This document shows, piece by piece, positions 10,451-21,991 of a stretch of 64,000 nucleotides of DNA; position 1 is the first letter of the stretch, and each line of letters starts with the position of its first letter. Below the pieces are notes generated by a model that saw only the letters and a list, made by a program, of their open reading frames with translations, was not told the origin of the DNA and made no database searches. The DNA is from Cephalotrichum gorgonifer. Lineage: Eukaryota; Ascomycota; Sordariomycetes; Microascales; Microascaceae. The DNA lies in NCBI GenBank assembly GCA_900312665.1, contig ONZQ02000013.1, forward strand, positions 496,001 to 560,000, in the 5' to 3' direction. The position numbers and the translations under genes are program-made.

Positions 10451-13152
10451 TTTGGAAGAAAGGGTAGTCTTGATTGGAGATGGTTTTTTATTCTGGAGTA
10501 TTGGAATGTGTCGTTGAGAGCTGAAGGGGCAGATTGCATGCGTTTATGTATGTCTCAGCGGGTAACTGTAGATCTATGATCATATCCTAATGGAGTGGCC
10601 GGGAACTGTGCTAAAATGAGCAGCACCTCCGGCCATGTCGAGCTTCGGTCAATTACTCGGCCTATTACCCCCAGAAAACGCAGAGCCTCGAAATTCGAGT
10701 GCGATTATTCCGTAGGCAGTTAATTATTCCGTGGATAGTTAATTAGCCCGTTTTCCGCCCGAATCGGATCGTCGGCTCAACCACGCCAGCGGTGCAGAAC
10801 CCTATAACTGTCGCTGGCACATACAACCGAGTCTGCAAAGTGTCGATCAAAGTACGCGTCAAGTGCGCGCTGGAGAGAGGGAAGTTCACCGCATATTTGT
10901 CAGGCCGTGCCGGCAGTTTTGAGCGGCAGTGTTCTCTATAGTACCCTTTCACCTGCTTGCCTATAAGCAGACGCATTTCCCCTATCGGTGGAGACGTGGG
11001 CGAGGCAGGGCAAAACACCAGCCCATGATGTCATACCATACAATTGGTGGTTGGATGTTAGGCTAGGGGACCCCCTGGTTAACTAGAAATAGAGAACATA
11101 GCCCACCGGTCACCCCTCAACTATTCCGAAAAGTGGCTCTCCAGCTGGAGGAGTCAGGGGAGCCTCTGTTAGTTACTAACTATTGCCAAACACCCCCAAA
11201 AAGGTGGAAGAGGAGTCGTCCTGCAGTCCACGAACTTAGGTGTTCTTTCAAATCATAGATCTTACTTAGATCTTCCCCATGTTAGTTCGTACTCTGAGCT
11301 CTCGATATAAGATATGCTGTTGCAATATGCCTTGGACAAGGCCGGAGAACTGCTAGAATCGAGGACAGTTGTGGCGGGTAGGCTGCGATTCGATAAGGGA
11401 GAGTTTTGACACACTCTCACTCTCACGAAATCGCGACATTCTTGAGTCCACGCGGGCATAGATTGTTTGCACTACATAATACCCGGAAAGAGACTTGTTT
11501 CGCCGTCACTAAATATCCCACCGCAATAGCAAAAGTAACCGCTAACATAATAATAAAAGGTCCATATTTAGTGCAACTATCGAAGCCCAATCCTAGCCAG
11601 ATTCTGCGCCAAACTTTGCTGCTGCAGCCTAAGGGTAACATCTAATATTGGGCGGCTGCGTTAGGATAATGCTATTAGGTTAGTACAAACAAACCTATGT
11701 ACAGATATAATGTTGGACGCTGTGGTCCGAGATACCGGCCCTCCTATGTATATTAGCGTCCGAGACGCCAGCTAAGTTTTAATGCCACCTTCAGAGCGCG
11801 ACATCAAATGGAATGACTACTCAATGGTTCCCCTTCTCGTGATATTCCTCGAATTCGCGGACAACACATTTAAGAAGTTCAAGGGTTCCGCAAGTATACC
11901 CTTTGTATCGAACTTCAAGTTCAGTGGACACAGAATCCACGACACGCCTCTGCGAAGGCCGCAGGAATGGAATGAATTCTCTGAAGCTGCATATGAGAAT
12001 GCCCGCAGGAAGAGGTGGGGCCGGAGCAACAAGTGGAGTTGAGGCAGCCGGGCAGCGTTTCCGGCCGCATATTTCCCCTTCTTCATAATAATACGTATCT
12101 ACTTGACTTCGTCGTTTGGTTAATGAAAACGTGGATGCTTCTCGATGGACTACTAAGTCGAAACCTATATTTCCACCACCTGCTTCTCCAATTCGCCATG
12201 TGAGCTAAGTTCTGAAGAGGAAATATCACATGTCCCTGTGGTGGTAATAGTGTTTACCAGGTCGATATGTCAGGCGACTTGGTCACTTGTGGCTGCCCCA
12301 TGGATTTGGCAGAGATGTACCCGAGAGTACATGTATGAATAGTGCATAACCCGCCCTGGCCTCCTCATCTTGAGAGGCGAGAAAATGCGATGACACAAAA
12401 CAAGCTTACCACCTATGGTGATTTAGTCACTTCAAAACGTGCTCAAGCCTCTCTTCTTTTGGAAATGGCAATGCTGCAGCTGGCTGACATGCCACGAAAC
12501 GGGCCTCGGAGATTTATTGGTGCGGGTCAGTCCCTGTCCGAAAACGGAAAGGACTTTGTTTACTTCTATGCCTCTGTCTGGCTTTGAAACGAGTCTAGCT
12601 CATATTCAGCTATGGGGCAGCGGCATCTTTCCCGAGACCCAGCGGAGGATTAAAGTGAGGACGTATAGACGCTGTTTCTCTCTTGTCAACCCTTTCATAT
12701 GGCTTGAGACGGAAAGAGGCATCCCCAAGCGCTATGTGAGCTAAGTGCTGTTTAGGCTAGAAGTAGTGTGCGGAGATGTCTGTAGATATTTTCTCTTGTA
12801 GCATCAAAGGCGATCACAATAGCCCTATGGTAGTTAATGCAGCAATACAATAGTAAGCAATCATCTCACCCTCAACTGGCATCTTGCAACCAATAGTATC
12901 TCGTCGTGGTCATAACCCGGCTTCTTCGGGAGTTCGAATTGCGCTTTTTCTTTCCGGCAAGGTAATGCCGCCATAGTTGACTCAAGTGACTAAACTCCCC
13001 CGCACTCAATATAATCTGCTCGTGTAACGCCCTCGCATTACCGTCTTCCTTCCTCCCCTAATTATCTGCGATATTCTTCGGCCGTGCTCACATAGCATTC
13101 ACTCACTGCCGACGTACTTCCAACGGAGTCAATTAGGAGAATCACTACCACC
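10451..13152. other. Long intergenic region, no supported gene
   Basis: About 2.7 kb between the divergent GH12 and DJ-1 genes. Several ORFs of 60-100 codons exist on both strands but have no motifs and do not join. A 14-base string, TATGTGAGCTAAGT or near it, occurs at about 12197 and 12733, too little to call a repeat family. No transposon ends were seen. Confidence 0.45.
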
Positions 13153-13882
13153 ATGGCTTCGCAATCAAGCCTACCTCCCCAGAACTACGGTGTCGCCCTC
13201 TTCGAGGGCTTCCAAGCTCTCGACGTCTTCGGCCCTGTAGATGTACTAAATCTGCTGTCGGCGACCCGCACCCTAAAACTCTCGCTAATCGCCCCGACCC
13301 TGGACCCCGTGACGACGGTGCCGGCGGCGCGACCCACGATGATCGGACAGAGAATCGTGCCCACGCACACGTACGAAACTGCCCCAGACGACCTCGAGGT
13401 CCTACTCGTTCCAGGAGGGTTTGGCACGCGGGATCTGGAGAGGACGCAGCCTGTGGTAGATTTCATCAAGGCGCGGTATCCGAAGCTTCGGTTCCTGCTC
13501 ACAGTCTGCACTGGGAGCGCTCTGGCAGCCAGGGCTGGCGTGCTCGATGGGAAGGAGGCGACGAGTAACAAAGCGTCGTTTGAATGGGTGGGTCCCAATC
13601 GGGTTTCAACCAGGCTTCTTCATGATCAAGGTAACAGTTTACTAATATTTACCCGCTCAGGTGGCCTCCCAGCGCGCGTGGGTCAAGTGGCAGCGTGAGG
13701 CGAGGTGGGTGGTTGACGGGAATATCTGGACATCGTCGGGTATCTCTGCAGGCATAGACCAGATATTCGCATTCATCGAGGCTCAGTATGGGGAGGATGT
13801 CGCCGAGGCACTTGCAAAGCAGTCGGAATATGTGAGGAATAAGGATCCCAAGAACGATCCTTTCAAAGCCTTGGCCGGGTGA
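13153..13882 (+). CDS. DJ-1/PfpI family protein (copy 1)
   Basis: Two exons, 13153-13587 and 13661-13882, join in phase into 218 residues. The fold belongs to the DJ-1/PfpI (class I glutamine amidotransferase-like) superfamily: E18 in LFEGFQALD, the VPGGFGTR loop, and the nucleophile-elbow cysteine C119 in LTVCTGSAL. Conserved C-terminal text DGNIWTSSGISAGID is typical of the isonitrile-hydratase/ThiJ-like branch common in fungi. Possible activities in this superfamily include isonitrile hydration, glyoxalase III-type hydration and peptidase activity; the sequence does not choose. Cytosolic, no signal peptide. A second family member lies 3.7 kb downstream on the same strand but is only distantly similar. 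Confidence 0.9.
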
Positions 13883-14941
13883 GGTAGACATACATACGAG
13901 GCAATGTGGATTGCCCTGCGTTGTTCCTGGCCTCCCAGCATTCCGGTTGCATCGTCTGGCAGAGACACCTTGATACAGGGTTTGAACCCAATCTCAACTC
14001 AATTTTCTCCTCCGATCTTTAACTTCAGGAGCCTCTCCTACACGGCTCGAATCCATGTTGATTCACACCCGTATCTATTAACCTCTTGTGTACCAGCACA
14101 CTCAAGAATACATAGGTAGAGGCTGACCCAGCAATGTTAAAACCCACCCGCCTCCAGCATGAGGGTCGCGAATGTCCCCCGGCGGTTTACATCCAACGGT
14201 GAAAGTGAGGCCTCTCTCTATAATTTGAGACTAACTTGCGATACGATACAATAGTGGGCCGATCTCGGGGGGCCATTCGGCGCCGGCCACCTTGGGCTCG
14301 CGCTACCAGCCCGACGCACGCAATTGCTGCAACATATGACAACATTAGGAAAGGATCTATTTACTTGTAACATTACTAATAGTATAGAGATGTTGATATC
14401 CATTGGACGTCGCCCGGGCTGCGGAAGTGCATTTAATGAGTGCAACCATGTCGTATGCATTTGTATTCCGTTCGTATATATATGATCGCAGAGTGTTTCG
14501 CTCTCTGCCAGGCGCAAAGGATTTTCCATCCCACGCACCTCCGAGCGCTCGCTCCTACGCAACCATGGCCCACGTAACGATTGACAACATTCGCCGCCAA
14601 GCGGCATTGCGACTATACCTGCAAAATGCACTTTTGGATATGCCGTCAAGTAGTACTTAACTGCTAGTGGCATTTAACGAAAACCCCGATGTTGTAAATG
14701 CTAAGGGGCACCTACAATCAATCATAACCGCAGGGAGCGATAGCGCCTGGTAGCAAGGAGCGAATGTTGTACAGCACACTTCCCACGCGAAAAAGACAGA
14801 ATCAACCCAAGTCATACAAGTCGAGCCATATAGTGATGCCCGCGAGTTTGCCGCGGAATAAAAGCTCCCGCGGCACCAGGATGATCCGAGCCTAGCCTCG
14901 GGCTCGCTCAACCTCCCTACCCCAAAAAAATCAAAGCCCCA
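13883..14941. other. Intergenic, no gene seen
   Basis: About 1.06 kb between convergent DJ-1 copy 1 and the secreted acidic-repeat gene. Short ORFs only, without motifs. Confidence 0.5.
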
Positions 14942-15684
14942 CTAGAAGGGCTTGCAGTACTGGGCGCTGACATGGTACCCGTTTTCGAGGTGGATCCATT
15001 TGTCCCTGTTGAAAAAAGTTAGCGTTTGATGATGCGTAGCCGGGGTTTGGGTTAGAGTGGGATGTGGGAAGACTGCTAAACGTACGGGTTAACGAGCAAA
15101 GTGAATTTCGTCTTGAGCTTCTTCCCCTTCGGGTATTGTCCCACGGCCGTGCAACTCGTGCTGGGGCAGGTACGATACTTCAAGGCGCTGGCAGTCACGG
15201 TACACGTGGTGAAGCCGATGCTGCGGGCCTCGATGGCTCCTTCAGAGTCGATATCGATCTCGACGGAATCATCGTCTTCGGCAACGTCGACGGAATCATC
15301 GCCTATATCGCGGGCCTCAATGGCTCCTACGGAATCGATATCAACTTCCTCTGAATCATCTTCTTCCGCAATCTCGACGGAATCATCATCTATCTCACTT
15401 GCCTCGATGGCTCCGACGGAATCGATATCGACGTCGTCTGAATCATCGTCTTCGGCAACGTCGACGGAATCATCGTCTATCTCGCGGGCCTTGACCTGTT
15501 CCCATTCGTATTCTTCCTCTAGCTCATCCTCAGGGAGGTCCTCGACGAGTCCCCAGTCAGCATCGAGTTGGTCCGGCACAGGTTCAGCCAGAGCGTTGGC
15601 GGCGGGGTCGGCCTCGGGGCTGGCGGCTGGAAGGGCCAGGGCGGTTGCCGAGAGGCTGAGAGCGAGAACTGCGGAGAGACGCAT
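14942..15684 (-). CDS. Secreted protein with acidic tandem repeats and C-terminal SH3b-like domain
   Basis: Two exons, 15684-15086 and 15005-14942, give 220 residues. A signal peptide (MRLSAVLALSLSATALALP) is followed by an acidic propeptide-like stretch and three tandem 29-residue repeats (residues 68-96, 97-125, 126-154), each built as x-I-x-DDSV...DIDS-x-GAIEA. The C-terminal 60 residues carry four cysteines and resemble secreted fungal SH3b domains: CTVTASALKYRTCPSTSC then DKWIHLENGYHVSAQYC. The last part is encoded only by exon 2, so the domain is complete after splicing. Repeats 2 and 3 end in EAR rather than the classical KR Kex2 site (repeat 1 ends in EAS), so proteolytic release is possible but unproven. 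Similar SH3-like small secreted proteins are widespread in fungi with no defined role; cell-wall or ligand binding is inference. Confidence 0.8.
15223..15483 (-). repeat. Three in-frame 87-bp tandem repeats
   Basis: Three adjoining 87-base units encode the acidic 29-residue repeats of the secreted SH3b-like protein. The units differ at scattered bases, with changes that keep the Asp/Glu/Ser character. Such arrays change length easily by recombination. Confidence 0.75.
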
Positions 15685-17605
15685 TGTTGCTTATATGATG
15701 ATGAAGTATGATAGAGGGAGTCAAGTGAGTGCTGGTGCTGTCGTTCTTGGAGGCGGCGCTCAAAGTTTAACGCAGTAATGTGGTTTCACGGGGGATGCTA
15801 TGGAAATGCACCAGGGGCTTTATGGGAACTGCTCTGAATTTATGCATGTCAAACTCATCATCGTCTCGAAGCGTAAGGAATGTAGCTGTTCCCCAAACTA
15901 TCAATTACACACCCGATAACCAGCTACAAAAACGTGTAGTTCTACGTACGCGGGTAATCATTTCGGCCGCTGGGCGGATCCGAGATGTAAGTCGGCAATT
16001 GGGGGCGCAGCGGGGAAAACGTCAGCGAAGCCAAAAATAGTCGGCTGCCGACCAATCCGCTGGTCGCATCACACGCGACTGTGGGCCTTGGTGTCGATCT
16101 CCCCTATATTACTACCCACGATCGGGTCAACAGGAGAGCCTACAAGTCAGCTCCCTTGGCAGCTGAGTTCGTCTAAGATAGAGATGAAACTGCTTATGGT
16201 TCCTCGTGGGTAAACTTTGCCGGGAAATCGGTAAGTCCTGCAGCCATGTGTCTATTCCAGGGTGAAGGACCTGGCCCGGCTTACACAAGAGCTGCTTAAC
16301 GACTGTCTTGATGTTCCGGTTCTTAAAATAGGAAGGACATAGGTGTTAACTTATAATAAGACCTCCATTCCATCCCCTTCCTTGTCTTTCTGTTTGGGGT
16401 AATTTTCCAGCAGACGCTCCTGATACCTTCCTTACAAATAGGTGGTGGGGCTACAACGAGTATCAATTATGAAAGTAGAGCTTGGTACTTGGGTGCATTA
16501 CCTGAGCACCAGTCTATGGGTCATATCGCAGATCAAATAAGGTGGGCCAATATGACATACACCCAAGCTTTCCAACCTTACCTATTCCATCTCAGCGCCC
16601 ATGTAAAAGCTGGTGCGCTAAGGTTGATACCGATTGTAGGCACGTGCACTTCGAGGTAGGAGTCCCAATGTAGGGGTGTATTTCCGCCCATAACGAATCA
16701 CTAACAATCGTCCCATACAGCGATATAGCCAGGAATCCGGGGACCAGCAACAACCTGAAGCAAGTTCAATGCTACAGAAAAGCTAACCGGATGTTAGAGC
16801 GGACCGCCACTTCTTACCGGATCAATTGGCTTTTTTTATTCTATACACCACTCGACTCGGAACCATATTTTACTTGTACTTGAATATATACGCCCGTCCG
16901 CATTACTCTAGTGGTGTCTTAAGAAACCCTACCAAGCAGGGCCCCTCAACATTTCCGCCTCTGGCTTCGGACCAGTTTCAACCTGGCGCCGGTTGCGGGC
17001 TGGTGTCAAAGACTTGATTGCCTAAAAATTCATGGTCATGTTGGACGGTCCCTGTCTTTCTCATCAGCCAGCATACAGACTCCATCTGAAGCCATACCTG
17101 TGGCAGGATTTCCCGAGGTCCTTGTCGCACGAATGCTACCCCGCGGCTCGCACTCGCTCCTGGCAGTGTTGCAACAAGATAAGCCATCCCCAGATTCCTC
17201 TATGACTACTGGTCTCCTGAATCTACCGATGGCACGAGAACATTAAAGGCCACAATTTCACTCAATTCTTCTTAAATAGGCTCATGTCACACCGCATTTC
17301 AATATGCCCCGCAGTGCTCCGAGGCCGAGCGGGGCCGGAGAAAGCGTAAACTCGAGCCTTGACAACTCCCCGAATCCTACTCAGTTTTGATTGCCAAGAC
17401 ATTCCCGGTGTCTCAGGGCGACTATGATTTGGCCAATCTGGTAATAAGCTCCGATGTAGTTCGGACCTTGTCAAGATATATAATGACCCGAAAGAAGTTG
17501 CTTCTAGTCTGGCCATTTACGTCCGAACTACCATTTATATTCGGTGCCATACCTCAGCACGGTTATTATTCTGTTATTCGTTAGGTATCACCCAAGTACG
17601 CCACT
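15685..17605. other. Intergenic, no gene seen
   Basis: About 1.9 kb, the divergent promoter space of the secreted repeat protein and DJ-1 copy 2. A few short ORFs without motifs. Locally AT-rich around 16.8 kb. Confidence 0.5.
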
Positions 17606-18462
17606 ATGTCTCCGCACCCAGAGCTCGCGATCCCGCAGCGCAAGCTACAGGTTGGAGTTATCTTGACGGGAGGGTAAGTTATTTTTATTTATAATGTTAG
17701 CCTTGACAGTAGGGATCCAGAAGCTGAACATATGGCTGGAAGCGTAACTGAGATCCTTGACGTTGCTCCCATCGATATGCTCTACTCGATGAGCAAGAAT
17801 TTTCTTCAGACGTTCCCGGGAGACCTCTTGCCCCCTCACTTCGCAGCACAAGCGCTTGATATTGAGCTTCATTGGGTGACCGAGGCGGGAAAAGCGGCCC
17901 CTGCCCACCTCACGAGCAATATAACATTGCTCCCTACGGTAAGAAACAAGAGCTAGACTGAGAGGAGGAGAAATTCGCTAAAAAAAAGTCGAAGGATTCA
18001 TTCGAGACATGCCCTCGCCTGGATATCGTCCTCATGGGGGCCACCACTGTGGGGTACACCCCGAATGAGGCTGAGCTTGCTTTCGTGCGGAAGAGCTTTG
18101 AGGAGTGTACTGCATTTCTTACTATCTGCGGCGGTGTCTCTGTACCCATGATGGCTGGCCTCCTCGATGGGAAGACAGTGACGGGACCACGCGTCATGCT
18201 TGATGAGCTCCGAAAGCTGTCGCCCAAGACGAATTGGGTTGACAAGCGCTGGATGAGAGACGGCAAGCTATGGACGAGCGGAACGCTTCTGAATGGCACC
18301 GACCTCATGCGCGCGTTCTGCCATGCTGTTTGGGAAGACCTTGGCGATCCATCTTTGGTTGCCTATACAGCCCAGCTTGCCTCGTGGCCGAAGAGAGATG
18401 TGGATTACAGGGATGAACCTTGGGAGATTCAACCGGAGGTCAATGGCCCTTTCTTTAGGTAG
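17606..18462 (+). CDS. DJ-1/PfpI family protein (copy 2)
   Basis: Three exons, 17606-17673, 17713-17938 and 17989-18462, join into 255 residues. The DJ-1/PfpI signature is clear: VTEILDVAPIDML near the N-terminus, LDIVLMGATTVGYTPNEAE, and the nucleophile C145 in LTICGGV, then MAGLLDGKTVTGPR and RDGKLWTSGTLLNGTDLM. This is the fungal subgroup in which the VPGG loop is replaced by MGA and the elbow reads ICGG. Biochemical function is unknown. Intron 1 is only 39 bases in this model, at the lower limit for fungi, so the exon 1/2 border may be off by a few codons; the frame and the rest of the protein are secure. Confidence 0.88.
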
Positions 18463-18712
18463 GAAGGTCCGTAATATGCAGATACTCTCTACCCCAGGCG
18501 CAACTAAAGTTTCATGAGTGGTTTGAATAAACCTTTGCGTTGTTTCGATAGTTTCTCTTGTGACGTGGCATATTGGGCCCGGTAAAGTTCCCAACATGAC
18601 ATCACATGGTTTGTTCATCAAATATGTAACATCCGAACCCCCCCCCCGGGGGCCCAGTTCCTGGTTTTCCTATTTCATCCAATACTATCTATAACCTGAC
18701 TCTGACCCTAAA

Positions 18713-19852
18713 ATGGAAGCACAAGCTATGAGCCAAGACAATCTTTCTATCAACAGCAATACCAGACATCGGATGTTATCAGCATCAACTCTCAGAGAGC
18801 GGCATCTCAAAACATTCAGACAAGCGATGGTAAATATCCTATCCACTGAAATCGCAGAGGTCACATATGCCCAGATAATCGATGGTTTACCCATTTCACA
18901 AGTAGCCAAGGATACCTACCATAAGAAATATTACTATGGCCATCCTCTTATCTCCGAACACTTTGATATCCCCCCTAGTGTTGTCGAAAGAGCCAGGAAA
19001 CTAAGAAACTTCGATACCAACTGCATTCGGCTGGATGCGAGAGTGAGTTCTCTAGTTCTCTATCTTCAACTTTCAACGCCACCCTTTTTCTGACGTATAT
19101 AGCTCTTGAATTCTTACCAGGCTACTGCTCCCGGCTCGAGAGTATTCGAGACTCGGCTGGTAGAGCTCGTCGCAGTCACTGCGCACCAAATAGCCGCCCG
19201 ACTTTTCAAATCAGGGCCCGCACACCCAAAAGATTATAAACTCATGTCCTGGAGGCCATCGAAAGAGCTTTTAGAGTACTATAATGAGGCATCCCTATTG
19301 ACGCCATTCATCCACGACTGGTACCGCGACTTCAACCAATATCCCGAGGGCGTCGCTGATGGAGTCGGGTATTGGGCAGAGTCGCGGATCTTTGGAGGCG
19401 TCGTGCTTTTTGATAGACGGAAGGCTGGACAGGGGAGGCAAGTCGAGGTTAGTTGTTAAAGTCCAGGAGGCCGATATTGATTAGGGACTAACCGTGGCCA
19501 GCCCAACGCCGTTTATTTGCATGCTGATCGGCAGAATGTGACATATCGGATCTTCAAACTTGTCGACCATCAGAGACAGGACCTTGTCCGATTTCTACTT
19601 TCTGATCCTACCCCCCCGCCAGAGCAATGTCCGATACCTATTTTAGGAGACTTGAATAACCGCCAGCGTGTCGACCCCGAGAAGCCACTCGAGAAAACCG
19701 GCATTTACCGGGACTTGTGGGAGCGTCAGCCGTTGCTATATGACGAGGGACGCCTGAGGGATGTGTTCTCTCCCCTCGATTATCTGTCTATCGAGGATTG
19801 GGAGGCTGCGATGAGACGTGGGAGGGACAGGATTCACGGTATAGTTGACTGA
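18713..19852 (+). CDS. Conserved-looking protein of unknown function
   Basis: Three exons, 18713-19042, 19121-19447 and 19502-19852, join in phase to 335 residues with canonical GTGAGT/GTTAGT donors and CAG acceptors. I do not recognise the family. The protein is soluble-looking, without signal peptide or membrane segments. It has blocks rich in charged and aromatic residues, such as YHKKYYYGHPLISEHFDI, SWRPSKELLEYYNEASLL and ESRIFGGVVLFDRR. The last quarter has two paired phrases (IYRDLWERQPLLYDEGRL and DYLSIEDWEAAMRRGRDRI) that look like conserved helices. The clean phase of all introns and protein-like composition support a real gene. It follows DJ-1 copy 2 on the same strand after 250 bases. 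Confidence 0.75.
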
Positions 19853-20045
19853 TTTTGCCGGTGAAGGTGGAAAATCGAAGGGGTCCTTTCTTAACGGCCA
19901 TGGCCTCCGAGCCTTTGGCGCAGATGAGCCATACTGAATTGAGAAAGTTGATGTCGTGTCTTAGGTTGTTCCTGCGTTGACCCCTCTACGGGAAGATGAA
20001 AACCTATATCAACCTCAGTAACTGGTGGTGTTAAGAGCCTTATCT

Positions 20046-20609
20046 TTACCATTGACACGTACCACTATGCCCGGCGACGAAGTCTTCTATGTACCTCTGG
20101 GGAATCCTTTTCCCAGAGGTGGAATCGCGAGCATCAGGGAATATGTACGCAATTCCGGCTTGGTGGGGGTTGTCGGGGTCCTGAGGGTCTGAATAGAAGG
20201 CAACGATGCCCCCCAGGGCCTGAACCTCAAAGACGAACCCGGCGTCATCAGAAGTCCCTGAAACGTTAGGCACGCCTGGACTTGCGTTCTGTTCTCGGCC
20301 TGTGAGATAGCCAGTAAAGAGATGTACAATTTCGTGGGCGGTGGAAATTGTCATCTGGAAGAGGAAGGTGTTGTACTGGTGGGAATTCCGAGTCTGGCCC
20401 ATATCCTCGATGATCTGTAGCACAACAGCCACAGTTAGCGCAATAAAAAATTCTAGCCATATGTGAAACCGTTGAATTAAGCCGCAAATTTCCGTCCTTC
20501 TGGGGATCAAAGTCCCCTAAGCTGGAGGTCAGGTCTCCCCATGAGTATCGGACACTCGCTGCCTCATCTACCTCGCAGAGAAGGTATACCTCCGGGACAC
20601 TGCATCCAT
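20046..20609 (-). CDS. Zincin-like (HExxH) orphan, 5' end unresolved
   Basis: The main exon 20414-20046 encodes 122 residues with AHEIVHLFTGYLTG, an HExxH motif as in zinc metallopeptidases, and EVQALGGIVAFYSDP, where a downstream acidic residue could be the third ligand. It is preceded by a phase-compatible exon at 20609-20470 (VYLLCEVDEAASVRYSWGDL), separated by an intron with a good GCTAAC branch site and TACAG acceptor but a weak GTTTCA donor. No start codon could be placed: upstream is the start of a divergent gene about 100 bases away. So the gene either overlaps that neighbour, starts within a small unseen exon, or is a truncated remnant. I do not know the family; peptidase activity is inferred only from the motif. 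Confidence 0.45.
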
Positions 20610-20707
20610 CTACAGCTCAATCAACTCGGCAAACCCACATTCAGCAAACGTCAGTTTCCTTTACCAAGCTTCTCTTTCTTCGTCCGTATCCACCCAAACA
20701 CGCCAAC

Positions 20708-21055
20708 ATGCGCGCTGCTACTCTATCCGCTGGGCTCCTCTTCTGGGCGACCGGCCTTGCCCTCGTCCCTCTCAAGGACGACACGAATTCCGTCGAATCC
20801 CTCTCGACTGCTGACGACATCGACCACGAAAGCTTAACCCGCCAACTAAAGGAAACCCTGGAAAAGCGCATGGAAGACCCCGCGCTATCTGACAGGGAGC
20901 TCGACGAGGTCGCAGCTCTCGCCGACCTCGACATTGAAATCCTCCCCGAACCTGTCCCCCCTCGGCCCCCTCCCCGTCGTCCTTTCCGGGGTTTCGGCGG
21001 TGGCCGCCCGGGGCCTCCCGGACGTGGGCCGCCTGGTCGTGGCCCCCGCGTCTAG
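20708..21055 (+). CDS. Small secreted protein with Pro/Arg/Gly-rich tail
   Basis: Single-exon 115-residue ORF. The first 20 residues (MRAATLSAGLLFWATGLALV) are a good signal peptide. The middle is acidic and helical (LTRQLKETLEKRMEDPALS), and the last 35 residues are almost only Pro, Arg and Gly (PPRPPPRRPFRG, GPPGRGPPGRGP). There are no cysteines in the mature part. Function unknown. It could be a small cell-wall or secreted protein; the pyrimidine-rich leader and CCAACATGC start context support expression. Confidence 0.5.
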   Translation: MRAATLSAGLLFWATGLALVPLKDDTNSVESLSTADDIDHESLTRQLKETLEKRMEDPALSDRELDEVAALADLDIEILPEPVPPRPPPRRPFRGFGGGRPGPPGRGPPGRGPRV

Positions 21056-21991
21056 ATGCGGGAGAGTCTAGGTACGAGGTGTGTGGTCTTCGCATCTAGT
21101 AGCGGGAAGGGTGATAGATTCGAAAGAATATGAGCGGGGCTCTATCTGAAACACTTGGGGGGGGTGTGAGAAGGCAGCTTTGTTTCCTACGATTGGGGCG
21201 CAATGGTTCGGTATGGGTGTTGATTTTGGAGGTCTCTTGCTGTACCTAGTAGCAGGACATCGGAAGGAGCTTGGGGAGTTTCTGAAGCGATTGCATATTA
21301 CCGGTTCATTCTTCGTAAGACTCAGATACATTTCCCAGGCACTTTCAAATGCGTCCGTGGTATGAGTGGACTTGACGAGAATTAGTGTGACCCCAGGATT
21401 TTTTTTTAGAAATCCTGGTTCAAGTGCGCCGCAAGAAGATACCACAATACCTCTGTACTCCATAGGTGAACCGCGGAATATTAAGCATGTTGACTTTAGC
21501 GCGGCTAGACTCAATTCAGGTCGCCCCTGAAAACTGTGGATGGTTTATATTACAAGCACCTGCTTGTAGACCCATCCCACAACTACAAGCACGCGTAAAA
21601 GGCCCTTGGGCAGGATAAGGTTGCAGTGACAGCCAATGATTGATCACAGTGGGACCTTGACAGATCAAATCTTGACAACTGTGGATCCTGAAAGCACCGA
21701 CATTGACATTCCCATCTCCGTTGATAGGCATTACGCTCTCGCCTTTCTTCCTCCTTTGCCTCCAAAAAATATGCAGCTTGCATTACGAGTGATGCTATTG
21801 GTCGATCCCCGACTGAAGGATGTAAGCGTAAGCTCTAAATTCAGCCCCATTTCTGTAACAACTAGCACTGTGTCCTCAATCGCAGGCAGCAGCATTGCAG
21901 GGAGCTCTACCATAATAAAACGGCTGAAACTTGGTCCTAAAACCAGTCGAGCTCGACTCCCGCCATCCCCCTTCGCCCTTCCCCACCTGCC
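21056..21991. other. Intergenic, no gene seen
   Basis: About 0.9 kb before the 2OG oxygenase. ORFs of 60-150 codons on both strands have no motifs. Confidence 0.45.

Noticed and set aside
12900..12960. tRNA-like GTTCGAAT motif
   Set aside because: Flanking bases do not form a T-arm or acceptor stem.
10451..13152. Possible transposon remnant in the long spacer
   Set aside because: No terminal repeats, no transposase or reverse-transcriptase motifs in any frame.
15101..15778. 225-codon Ser-rich ORF on the plus strand
   Set aside because: It is the antisense shadow of the acidic repeat protein; the repeats make all frames open.
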